Source: Cohaesibacter sp.
GTDB taxonomy: Bacteria; Pseudomonadota; Alphaproteobacteria; Rhizobiales; Cohaesibacteraceae
Assembly: GCA_025800145.1 (NCBI GenBank)
Contig: JAOXSH010000128.1
Coordinates: forward strand, 1 to 32,150
Reading direction: 5' to 3'
Length of the DNA stretch: 32,150 bases
Shown: piece after piece, positions 6,867 to 14,003 of the stretch
Numbering within the stretch: position 1 is the stretch's first letter
Layout of the letters: every line of letters starts with the position of its first letter
Notes under the pieces: model-generated
Databases searched by the model: none
Told to the model about the DNA's origin: nothing
Seen by the model: only the letters and a program-made list of their open reading frames with translations
Translations under genes and position numbers: made by a program

Positions 6867-8033
6867 CTATGATGCCAGTTTGCGCAAAAGCCTTTCCAGT
6901 GGTCCTGAGCCAAAATACCGCTTCCAGAGGAAGGAATAGAGGATGCAGCAAAGAATGAAAAGAGCAGCATAGGCAAAGACAAGACCAAGATCGGGGCCAA
7001 TCACGGGTGAGCCTGTCGCGCTGATCCAGCCCATTTCTTCCATTACCCCCATGCCAATCAGGATATGGGCGATATAAAGGGTCAGGGCCTGTTGCCCGGT
7101 TGCGGATATGGGTTGCATCCAGATTTTTTTTCCAAACCAGTCCCCCAGCCACAAACAGATGACCACCATGATCAGGGCAGAGCCAGAGGCTGAGAGCATA
7201 TAAATGGGGGATGGCGGCATGGGGCTGGTACTGGTCAGCACCGCAATCAATTCCAGCAAATCCGCCTCTTTGGCCAGTTCCGGCAAGGCTGCAATCTGCT
7301 GGCTCATTTGGCCAAATATGTAGCCTGCCATCATCAGAATGCCCCCGGCTGCTGCAATGCGTATACGCTTTGCTGTACTGGTCAGTTCCATCTGGGCCAG
7401 AGCCATACCAAGCAGCAAAAATGCAATCCAGGGCAAAATGGGGTGAAAGCCGTTATAAAGTGTATGGCGGATAAAACCGGTCACAGACCACATATCCTGA
7501 TAATGCAAATTGTCCCAATCCCATCCGGTTTCATAATTCCAGATCAGCATCAGAACAGGTGAGAGCAGGATGATGGCAAAGGCCAGTGAGAGCAATGCGC
7601 GCCGCCCCATGCCGATGATCAGGCAAGCACAGAGGAAATAAAGGCCGTAATAATGCAGGATGTCGGCTTCAAAGATGATCAGATTGAGCAGTCCAAAGAC
7701 AAACAGCACAAACCCGCGTTTGGCTTGGCGGAGGCGCAAGTCGGATTTTACTTTGCCTTTTGCCAGAGCATTTTTGAGGCCTATGCCGATGCCAAGCCCT
7801 GCCAAAATGACAAAGAGCGCTGCGGCGCGCCCTTCTAACAAATTGGAGAGACTGACCAAGATTTGAGGGCTTGCCTCGCTGATGCTGGCATTGGCGGCCA
7901 ATTTGAAATTGACCAAGACCATGCCAACAAAAGCGAGAAAACGCGCCATATCCAACCCCGGCAATCGCATTTTGTGCGGGGATTGGGTCGATATCGGGTG
8001 TGTTACAGCTTCTAAAGACCCAGACGAGACCAT
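6867..8033 (-). CDS. YeiB/DUF418 family multi-pass membrane protein
   Basis: This 388-aa integral membrane protein has about nine to ten hydrophobic helices. The start of the domain reads RLPGLDMARFLAFVGMVLVNF, the hallmark of the YeiB/HGSNAT-like acyltransferase-related superfamily. The C-terminal third, with WMQPISATGQQALTLYIAHIL and a final LWKRYFGSGPLERLLR, is the DUF418 domain. The function of these proteins is not settled; transport or transfer of a small group across the inner membrane is often proposed. The ATG at 8033 has GAGGAG 9 bases upstream and lies inside the end of the sppA-like gene (22-base overlap), so the two are probably translationally coupled. Confidence 0.83.
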   Translation of the reverse strand: MVSSGSLEAVTHPISTQSPHKMRLPGLDMARFLAFVGMVLVNFKLAANASISEASPQILVSLSNLLEGRAAALFVILAGLGIGIGLKNALAKGKVKSDLRLRQAKRGFVLFVFGLLNLIIFEADILHYYGLYFLCACLIIGMGRRALLSLAFAIILLSPVLMLIWNYETGWDWDNLHYQDMWSVTGFIRHTLYNGFHPILPWIAFLLLGMALAQMELTSTAKRIRIAAAGGILMMAGYIFGQMSQQIAALPELAKEADLLELIAVLTSTSPMPPSPIYMLSASGSALIMVVICLWLGDWFGKKIWMQPISATGQQALTLYIAHILIGMGVMEEMGWISATGSPVIGPDLGLVFAYAALFILCCILYSFLWKRYFGSGPLERLLRKLAS

Positions 8034-8899
8034 AGAGCTCGCTCCTCAAGACTGGCAAGAATGGAGTCGGCCGATAATCCTGTTGCGATGCGTTCGAGCG
8101 GATCTATGGTTTGTGTCATCAAACCCATGCCCGGCATCCGCAAGCGCGAGAAGAATCCGCCGCTGCTGGAAATGAGCTTGAGCTTTGTATCTTCGCCATA
8201 TTTTTGTTTCAGATAGCCGTTCATATCGCCCAAATCATCAACAAGGCCAAAGTCCTTGCCTTTTTTTCCGGTCCAAAAGGCGCCGGTAAACAGCTCATCC
8301 TCATCTTTGGTCAATTTATCACCCCGACGGCTGCGCACCAAATCCTTGAAAGTTTCGAACAAATCTTCCAACAAGGCATTGAGATGGGCCAGATGCTCGG
8401 GATTTTCCGGTTTGAACGGATCAAGCATGGCTTTTTGGGTGCCAGCGGTATAGACGCGGCGCTCCACGCCCAGTTTTTCTATGGCATCCACAAAGCCAAA
8501 CCCACCGGACACCACACCGATGGAGCCGACAATCGAGCTTGGATCGGCAACAATTTCATCGCCTGCAATGGCAATCATATAGCCACCGGATGCGGCAGCA
8601 TCTTCGCAAAATGTGATGACTTTTTTGTCTTTTTCTTGCGCCAATTGGCGAATGCGCTGATAAATCAGGCGACTTTGGACGGGGGAGCCGCCGGGACTGT
8701 TAATCGCGATGGCAACCGCCGGAGCGTCCTTGATCGAAAAAGCCTTATGCAATTGACCCGCGACGGATGCCATGGATAGACCCGGACGCATTTGACTGCC
8801 GACCATGATTGGCCCGCTCATGCGCACCACGGGAATGATGGTTGGCTCTTTTCGATATTTTTCCGGCAAAAACTGTTTCAGCTTTTTTTTCAGGCTCAC
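8012..8899 (-). CDS. sppA: S49 family peptidase (SppA-like)
   Basis: This is a serine peptidase of family S49, the short (about 300 aa) form with one catalytic domain. The nucleophile is Ser104 in EDAAASGGYMIA and the general base is Lys156 in the AGTQKAMLDPF segment; NSPGGSP (67-73) and SIVGSIGVVSGG (121-133) shape the site. No signal peptide or membrane helix is visible at the N-terminus (a Lys-rich start MSLKKKLKQF), so it is probably cytoplasmic or peripheral on the membrane. E. coli SppA cleaves remnant signal peptides; the substrate here is inferred only by family. It is the first gene of a likely operon with the overlapping DUF418 gene. The region 8900-9101 must hold its promoter and that of the divergent M20 gene. 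Confidence 0.88.
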   Translation of the reverse strand: MSLKKKLKQFLPEKYRKEPTIIPVVRMSGPIMVGSQMRPGLSMASVAGQLHKAFSIKDAPAVAIAINSPGGSPVQSRLIYQRIRQLAQEKDKKVITFCEDAAASGGYMIAIAGDEIVADPSSIVGSIGVVSGGFGFVDAIEKLGVERRVYTAGTQKAMLDPFKPENPEHLAHLNALLEDLFETFKDLVRSRRGDKLTKDEDELFTGAFWTGKKGKDFGLVDDLGDMNGYLKQKYGEDTKLKLISSSGGFFSRLRMPGMGLMTQTIDPLERIATGLSADSILASLEERALWSRLGL

Positions 8900-9101
8900 G
8901 ATCTTGTCCTATGCAATGGCAATATAATAGCTACACCCTGTTTTGGCGGCAGCTTGTCTTTTCTCTATCTAGGATAGCCTTTTGGTAAATTCCAGAGGGC
9001 GGGCGCTTTTGGCTTGCAATCATGGCAAACACAGCACAGAAAAGAGCTCTTGTCCTTTATTTTGCCCGTTTTCCTCTTAGTCTGTGGAAAGACCTGCCCT
9101 T

Positions 9102-10292
9102 ATGCTCACCAATGCTCAACTTTGTGATCTGATTGCCTTTCGCCAACGCTTACATCGCTATCCCGATTTATCTGGTGAGGAAATTCAGACCGCTGAGACT
9201 GTTGAAGCCATGTTATGCCCCCTGCAGCCTAACGAACTGGTCTCCGGCCTTGGTGTTTGGCAGGAGCCTGATGGCAAAATGATGGGGGGAACCGGTCTTG
9301 TTGCCAGTTTTGACAGCGGCCTTGAAGGGCCAAGCCTTTTGTTTCGCTGTGAGCTGGATGCCCTTCCCATTGATGAAATTGGCGATCTTGATTATCGCTC
9401 GGCGATTGAGACAAAAGCCCATCTTTGTGGTCATGATGGACATATGGCCATTCTTACCGGCCTTGCCATGCGGCTGGCCGCTCGGCGCCCCAAACGGGGC
9501 CGGGTGATTTTGCTCTACCAACCAGCCGAAGAAACAGGCAAAGGGGCCAAGGCGATTTTGACAGATAAGCGTTTTGCCCCTTTCATGCCTGATTATGCCT
9601 TTGCCTTGCATAATCTTCCTGGCCTGCGGCTGGGAGAGGTTTTGCTAAAATCCGGCTCTATGTGTTGTGCATCGCGCGGTGTGCGCATTCGCTTTGAGGG
9701 CAAGACTTCTCATGCTTCCATGCCCCAAGATGGCCTCTCACCTGATGAGGCCCTATGTGCCAGTATGAGCGGGTTGAAAGCGCTTGCCAATGGGCTGGAT
9801 CCTGATCAGGCTCTGGATGCACATTTCAAACTGGTGACCCTTACCCATTGCCAGATGGGTGAACCTGCTTTTGGTGTGTCGCCTGCGGTTGGCGAAATCT
9901 GGGCGACCTTGCGCACCGTTAGTGATGAGGCAATGGGGGAGCTGGTTGAACAGGCGGAGCATTTGGTAAAAGCGCAGGCCGCCCAATATGGCCTGACACT
10001 GAGCATTGAGTATGATGATATATTTGCCGCTTGTACCAATGCCCATAAAACCACAGAGATGGTAGCACAAGCCTTATCCTCTTTGGCTTTTCCCTGTCAT
10101 GATCAGGGCGAGCCTATGCGCTTTTCAGAAGATTTTGGCCTTTTTGGTCATCATTGCCCCTCAACGCTGTTTCTCTTGGGATCTGGCGAGCACCAGCCCC
10201 AATTGCATAACCCGGATTTTGATTTTCCTGATTCCCTGATCGGATGCGGTGTTGAGATTTTCGAGAAGATTATTCGGCAAACATTGGGGTAG
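9102..10292 (+). CDS. M20 family amidohydrolase (IAA/hippurate hydrolase-like)
   Basis: This is a zinc- or manganese-dependent peptidase/amidase of family M20D, related to N-acyl-amino-acid, hippurate and IAA-conjugate hydrolases. The metal and catalytic residues are visible: the C109-G-H111-D112-G-H114 cluster, the Glu pair of YQPAEETGKG, the His of FALHNLPG and the late His of LHNPDF. The lid/dimerisation domain lies between about residues 175 and 290, starting with SRGVRIRFEGKTSHAS. The substrate cannot be told from sequence. The ATG at 9102 has GGAAAG 12 bases upstream. A GTG at 9084 would add six residues without a ribosome binding site. It stands alone, divergent from sppA and convergent with the methyltransferase gene. 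Confidence 0.87.
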   Translation: MLTNAQLCDLIAFRQRLHRYPDLSGEEIQTAETVEAMLCPLQPNELVSGLGVWQEPDGKMMGGTGLVASFDSGLEGPSLLFRCELDALPIDEIGDLDYRSAIETKAHLCGHDGHMAILTGLAMRLAARRPKRGRVILLYQPAEETGKGAKAILTDKRFAPFMPDYAFALHNLPGLRLGEVLLKSGSMCCASRGVRIRFEGKTSHASMPQDGLSPDEALCASMSGLKALANGLDPDQALDAHFKLVTLTHCQMGEPAFGVSPAVGEIWATLRTVSDEAMGELVEQAEHLVKAQAAQYGLTLSIEYDDIFAACTNAHKTTEMVAQALSSLAFPCHDQGEPMRFSEDFGLFGHHCPSTLFLLGSGEHQPQLHNPDFDFPDSLIGCGVEIFEKIIRQTLG

Positions 10293-10311
10293 AAGGCATT
10301 CGATTGAAAAC

Positions 10312-11157
10312 CTAATTTTGCAAATTAATGGCGGTGCCATGGCGGTGGATAGCTTCGACTTTTTGGCCCGGTTTGTCGCTGCCTGCATCATGCAGGGCGA
10401 TTGTGGATAGCAGGCGAAAGGGGGCGCGGGATTGTTTTTTGCCCTGAATAACCACTCGATGCGCCTCCTCTCCCTCTCGAGCAGAGAAGGGTTGTACGGT
10501 GATGCCGCCAAAGCGCCCTTGCATCAATCGCAGCAATTCTGGCAATTCATCGGCTCGTTGAACAATGGTGAACGTGCCGCCTTTTTTCAGAATTGAGACA
10601 GCGGTCCGAAACCATGGCTCCATGCCCTCTTCTGTCAACATATGGGCAACAGCGCGGGCCTGATTGGGAGAGGTTTGAAATTTTTCCGGGCGATAATAGG
10701 GGGGATTGGCAATCACATGATGGGCCATATTTTCTTTTAGGCCGGCTTGCTGTCTTGCCTCACCGCGCAAGGCAATATCGCAATTGAGAACGGAGGCGCG
10801 ATTGAGAAAAGGGCGACAATCGGGGCGATGCATATTTTTGTGAGCAAGCGCTGCGACCTCTGGCTCCAATTCCACCGCCAACAGATCAATCTTCTCAACA
10901 CGGGCTGCCACACACAAACCGGCAGCGCCAACGCCTGATCCAAGGTCAACAACCAGATCGCCTTGTTTGGCCGGGACGCAAGCCGCCAGCAGCACAGCAT
11001 CTGTGCCAGAGCGGTGATGGCCTTTTTGGGGCTGATAGAGGCTGAATTTGCCACCCAGAAACTGATCTTGTGACAGGGCAAGATCGCTCGGCACATCTTT
11101 GTAGGATGCCAGATATTTGCTGGTTTCGATCAAAGCTTGAAGGCTGGTTTCGCTCAT
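10312..11157 (-). CDS. SAM-dependent methyltransferase, TrmN6-like (COG4123)
   Basis: This is a class I methyltransferase of COG4123, the group of E. coli TrmN6 (YfiC), which makes m6A37 in tRNA-Val. The SAM-binding loop is VDLGSGVG (70-77), with the acidic end of strand 2 in LLAVELEPE. The adenine-N6 catalytic motif is NPPY (151-154). An upstream segment with KGHHRSGTDAVLLAA is typical of the family. The start ATG at 11157 is 15 bases after the stop of the DUF2007 gene on the same strand, so the two form a short operon. Substrate specificity (tRNA or other) is inferred by family only. Confidence 0.85.
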   Translation of the reverse strand: MSETSLQALIETSKYLASYKDVPSDLALSQDQFLGGKFSLYQPQKGHHRSGTDAVLLAACVPAKQGDLVVDLGSGVGAAGLCVAARVEKIDLLAVELEPEVAALAHKNMHRPDCRPFLNRASVLNCDIALRGEARQQAGLKENMAHHVIANPPYYRPEKFQTSPNQARAVAHMLTEEGMEPWFRTAVSILKKGGTFTIVQRADELPELLRLMQGRFGGITVQPFSAREGEEAHRVVIQGKKQSRAPFRLLSTIALHDAGSDKPGQKVEAIHRHGTAINLQN

Positions 11158-11172
11158 TTTATTGGTTCAGGC

Positions 11173-11427
11173 CTATCTGGATTTTGAAGTCGGGCTGGTT
11201 TCATGATCCAATCCAGCGTCTTTCATCAATTGACGCGCCCGCATTTCATGGTCTTCATCAACCAGAATACGGCGTGGCAAAATTCCCAAAGATCCTTCCA
11301 ATGTGCTCATATTCAGATCCAGCGCCTGAAAAGGAATGTTGGAATCGCGCAACAGCGCCTCGACATAGGAAAGTGTTACAGCATTGTTTGTTTTGATCAG
11401 CTCTTTCAAGCGCCTCTTCCCTTTCAT
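11173..11427 (-). CDS. DUF2007 domain protein (putative signal-transducing protein)
   Basis: A small protein of about 80 residues that is nearly all DUF2007 domain: KELIKTNNAVTLSYVEALLRD, then IPFQALDLNMS and a RRILVDEDHEMRARQLMKDAG helix. The family is described as a putative signal transducer with a PII-like fold, but its role is unknown. The start is uncertain. I use the ATG at 11427 (84 aa). The TTG at 11409 has AGAGG just upstream and would give a start close to that usual in the family. A longer frame reaches 11469. It is cotranscribed with the methyltransferase gene 15 bp downstream. Confidence 0.75.
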   Translation of the reverse strand: MKGKRRLKELIKTNNAVTLSYVEALLRDSNIPFQALDLNMSTLEGSLGILPRRILVDEDHEMRARQLMKDAGLDHETSPTSKSR

Positions 11428-11643
11428 GACAGGCATTGCGTATTTTGCAAAGCAAGGCTCAGGACCCATTCATTGAGCCTAATCAGCTTTTGACAGCACG
11501 GCAAGGGCAATAGAGCGATCATTCACGCTCTGGCACGTTCTTATTTCTCTGAAAGAGGGTTGCGATTTAGGCCATAAAGACGGTCCGCACTTAACCAAAC
11601 GCATAATTTACCTTAATTTAGCCACAAAAGAGGCTACCGGCTC

Positions 11644-11671
11644 TTGCTGTTGTTGCGTTGCGCCCCTATTC
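11644..11671 (+). promoter_or_regulatory. Candidate sigma-70 promoter of the polyprenyl synthase gene
   Basis: TTGCTG (11644-11649), a 16-base spacer and CTATTC (11666-11671) fit the loose alphaproteobacterial housekeeping pattern and lie 45 bp before the GTG start. The match is by eye only. Confidence 0.35.
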
Positions 11672-11715
11672 TCGCGCCGAGTTGATGGATGGAACCAATA
11701 ATTGGAGCCTAGCTT

Positions 11716-12747
11716 GTGGGCGTTGCGATCTCTATGGACCAAAAGAAAAAATCTCAAGCCAGCATTCAGCCGCTGATTGATCTGGTTCGTCCGGACATGG
11801 AACGCGTTAATGCGTTGATTCTGGAAAAGGCCGGGTCAGATGTTCAGATGATCCCGGAAGTGGCCAACCATCTGATTGATTCCGGTGGCAAGCGTTTGCG
11901 TCCGATGCTGACATTGGCCGCGGCGCAAATGTGTGGCTATGATGTGGACCAGCAGGGGCTGGACGGGCATGTCAAACTGGCCATGTCTGTTGAGTTTATG
12001 CATACAGCCACCTTGCTGCATGACGATGTGGTAGATGAAAGTGACATGCGTCGCGGCAAACAGGCAGCACGTATGCTTTGGGGCAATCAAGCCAGTGTTT
12101 TGGTTGGCGATTTTTTGCTGGGCCAAGCCTTCCACGTCATGGTTGATGTTGGATCGCTGCAAGCGCTGGATGTGCTCTCCACTGCCGCTTGTGTGATTGC
12201 AGAAGGTGAGGTTTTGCAGCTTTCTGTTGCGCAAAATATGAAGACAACACGCGCCGATTATATGGAGGTTATTCGCTCCAAAACCGCAGCCCTTTTTGCT
12301 GCTGCCTCTGAAGTTGGCCCCATTCTGGCCAATCGACCAGAGACAGAGATTTCTGCCTTGCGCAGCTATGGCATGGAATTGGGCAATGCCTTTCAGCTGA
12401 TTGATGATGCTCTGGATTATGGTGGCTCAGCGGCTGATCTGGGCAAGAATGTAGGCGATGATTTCCGCGAAGGCAAAATCACGCTTCCTGTCATTCTGGC
12501 CAATGAGCGCGGCTCTGATGAAGACAAAGCCTTTTGGAAGCGCGTAATGGAAGCCCGCAAGTTTGACGACAATGACCTTGCCCATGCGATCACATTGCTC
12601 AATGACAGCAATGCCTTGGCAGATACGCTGCAACAGGCACGCCAGTCAGGTGCCAATGCGATTGCAGCTCTGGATGTCTTCCCCGATAGCGCCCATAAAT
12701 CGGCTTTGATTGATGCCGTTGATTTTTGCATCAGTCGCGCGCATTAA
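11716..12747 (+). CDS. ddsA: Long-chain polyprenyl diphosphate synthase (probably decaprenyl)
   Basis: This is a trans-prenyltransferase that elongates farnesyl diphosphate with isopentenyl diphosphate to give the side chain of ubiquinone. The first Asp-rich motif is DDVVD (103-107) followed by MRRG, and the second is DDALD (230-234). Small residues (Ala98, Thr99) before the first motif leave the chain pocket open, as expected for C45-C50 products. Most alphaproteobacteria make ubiquinone-10, so decaprenyl is the likely product. GGKRLRP (57-63) binds isopentenyl diphosphate. The GTG start at 11716 has GGAG about 10 bases upstream and gives the usual family N-terminus. An ATG at 11734 is the alternative. 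A strong terminator follows, so the gene is monocistronic. Confidence 0.9.
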   Translation: MGVAISMDQKKKSQASIQPLIDLVRPDMERVNALILEKAGSDVQMIPEVANHLIDSGGKRLRPMLTLAAAQMCGYDVDQQGLDGHVKLAMSVEFMHTATLLHDDVVDESDMRRGKQAARMLWGNQASVLVGDFLLGQAFHVMVDVGSLQALDVLSTAACVIAEGEVLQLSVAQNMKTTRADYMEVIRSKTAALFAAASEVGPILANRPETEISALRSYGMELGNAFQLIDDALDYGGSAADLGKNVGDDFREGKITLPVILANERGSDEDKAFWKRVMEARKFDDNDLAHAITLLNDSNALADTLQQARQSGANAIAALDVFPDSAHKSALIDAVDFCISRAH

Positions 12748-12776
12748 AATATAACGATCATGCAATGACAGAAGGC

Positions 12777-12805
12777 GCGCTTTTGACAAAAGCGCCTTTT
12801 CTTTT
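12777..12805 (+). terminator. Intrinsic terminator after the polyprenyl synthase gene
   Basis: GCGCTTTT (12777-12784) pairs with AAAAGCGC (12788-12795), followed by CTTTTCTTTT. It lies 30 bases after the stop codon of the synthase gene, and its T-run overlaps the stop codon of the convergent oxygenase gene. Confidence 0.8.
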
Positions 12806-13622
12806 AATCCAAGCGACCATAAAAGGTTTTTCGGGCATTTTCTGACAGGGCGATACCAGGCTCGGAATTATAGGCCAGCACGACCAGCATACGGGTTTGC
12901 TCGCCTTCATTGGGCGCGACCCGGTGGATAGAATTTCGCCCTCGAAACAAGCTTAACGTACCCGGTGCTGCGCTGAGGGTTTCGACTGGTTCCAGACCGT
13001 CTAACACACGTCCAACTTTGGCAAAATTCATCTCGCCCTTATCTGCATCGCGCACATCGGCCACATATTCAAAAGCACCACCGGCTTCTGTTTCCTGAAT
13101 CATCAAGGTGATGGCAAAGGACGAATTGTCGAAATGCCAGCCCAATTCCTGCCCCGTTCTGGCATAGTGCAGATTGATGGAGGAGACGGTATCGGCATAG
13201 GCATAGAGGGCGCTTTCTTCAAAGATTTCACACAGGAAGCTTTTAAAGACATCTGAATCATACAATGTGCGCAGCGGTGACGCTGGCTCGATCACATCAT
13301 CCGGGATGCAGCCCTTTGTCGAAATGACCTGACGATTGCGCGGATGATCCATAGGATAGGCATCATCTGAAGGGGTTAAATAGACATTATGCTGTTGCTT
13401 GCAAAAATAGGCCTGATCTTCTTTGGCCATGCCTTCCTTGCGGATTGCTTCAATAGCGGGAGCGGTGAGAAAGCCATCCAGCATCAACGCGCCGGTTTCA
13501 TCAATCTGTTTTTTGCATTTAGCACGATAGGATGCCTCATTGATCGGGTGTTTGTTCAGATTGATGATAGAAGATAACTGCATTGGGCTGTCTCTAAAAA
13601 TTAATGAATGTTTCTTTGGCAT
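12804..13622 (-). CDS. 2-oxoglutarate/Fe(II)-dependent oxygenase (HalD/BesD/ArpA-like)
   Basis: A 272-aa member of the non-haem iron, 2-oxoglutarate-dependent dioxygenase superfamily, resembling the ArpA and HalD/BesD group. The facial triad reads His163-Phe-Asp165 (GWHFDNSSF) and distal His233 (NSIHRVAP). Arg244 (TRMLVVLAY) would bind the 2-oxoglutarate carboxylate. BesD-type halogenases carry Gly in place of the Asp, so this protein is predicted to hydroxylate, not halogenate. The substrate is unknown; amino acids are substrates for several relatives. Two starts are possible: the ATG at 13622 with AAAGG six bases upstream (used here) and the ATG at 13583, which removes 13 residues. It is monocistronic and convergent with the polyprenyl synthase gene. 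Confidence 0.82.
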   Translation of the reverse strand: MPKKHSLIFRDSPMQLSSIINLNKHPINEASYRAKCKKQIDETGALMLDGFLTAPAIEAIRKEGMAKEDQAYFCKQQHNVYLTPSDDAYPMDHPRNRQVISTKGCIPDDVIEPASPLRTLYDSDVFKSFLCEIFEESALYAYADTVSSINLHYARTGQELGWHFDNSSFAITLMIQETEAGGAFEYVADVRDADKGEMNFAKVGRVLDGLEPVETLSAAPGTLSLFRGRNSIHRVAPNEGEQTRMLVVLAYNSEPGIALSENARKTFYGRLD

Positions 13623-14003
13623 ACAGACCTTTACGCCTTATGAAAGACGGGTGGGGCGACTGTCATATCATTTTATGCTCTTCCGCACCATCCCCCCTAT
13701 TTTTATGAGTTTACGTCCTAGACCAAGATAACCCGATTGTGATCGGGATCTTAAAAAAAACGGCCTGCCTGTGGGTCCGAAGCGGTTGGCGCTTGCTCCT
13801 TTGCCCTAAAAAAGCCATGCTGGATTCTTAGCAGATATATTCTAAGGCGTTTGCTTGCGTATCCTTTGGTACAAGACATGCAGGGCTTGTTGAAGATCTG
13901 TTTATCGGTGATTGACTTTAGGGGCATGGCTCTTTGGCCGTTTAAAGAGCCTATGCTGTTGGCCTGATCGTGTTTGAGTCTAGATTTGGGGTTGTATTCG
14001 TCC
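13623..14003. other. Divergent intergenic region with IS-like end and hairpins
   Basis: No gene is supported in these 381 bases. They hold an IS-like terminal sequence (13702-13721), an imperfect hairpin with CCCGAT / ATCGGG arms (725-752 of the 13 kb block), a run of eight As, and a perfect 8-bp hairpin GGCTCTTT / AAAGAGCC (13928-13935 with 13944-13951) in the probable 5' leader of the TPR gene. Promoters for both flanking genes must lie here but are not clear. Confidence 0.55.
13702..13721. mobile_element. Solo IS-like terminal sequence
   Basis: TTTATGAGTTTACGTCCTAG matches the right end of the 116-bp element at 29351-29466 at 18 of 20 positions. From memory it resembles terminal repeats of alphaproteobacterial IS elements. 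No partner end or transposase is seen near it, so it would be a remnant. Confidence 0.4.

Noticed and set aside
6802..7152. N-terminal extension of the 70-aa membrane protein to 187 codons
   Set aside because: The extra part overlaps the DUF418 gene in another frame and reads as Trp/Arg/Cys-rich shadow sequence; an ATG with a ribosome binding site exists at 6801.
8111..8779. Plus-strand frame of 222 codons opposite the SppA-like gene
   Set aside because: It is the antisense shadow of a gene with recognisable Ser/Lys catalytic motifs.
13725..13760. CCCGAT/ATCGGG hairpin next to a run of eight As as a minus-strand terminator
   Set aside because: On the minus strand the T-run comes before the hairpin, not after it, so the order is wrong for an intrinsic terminator; on the plus strand As follow.
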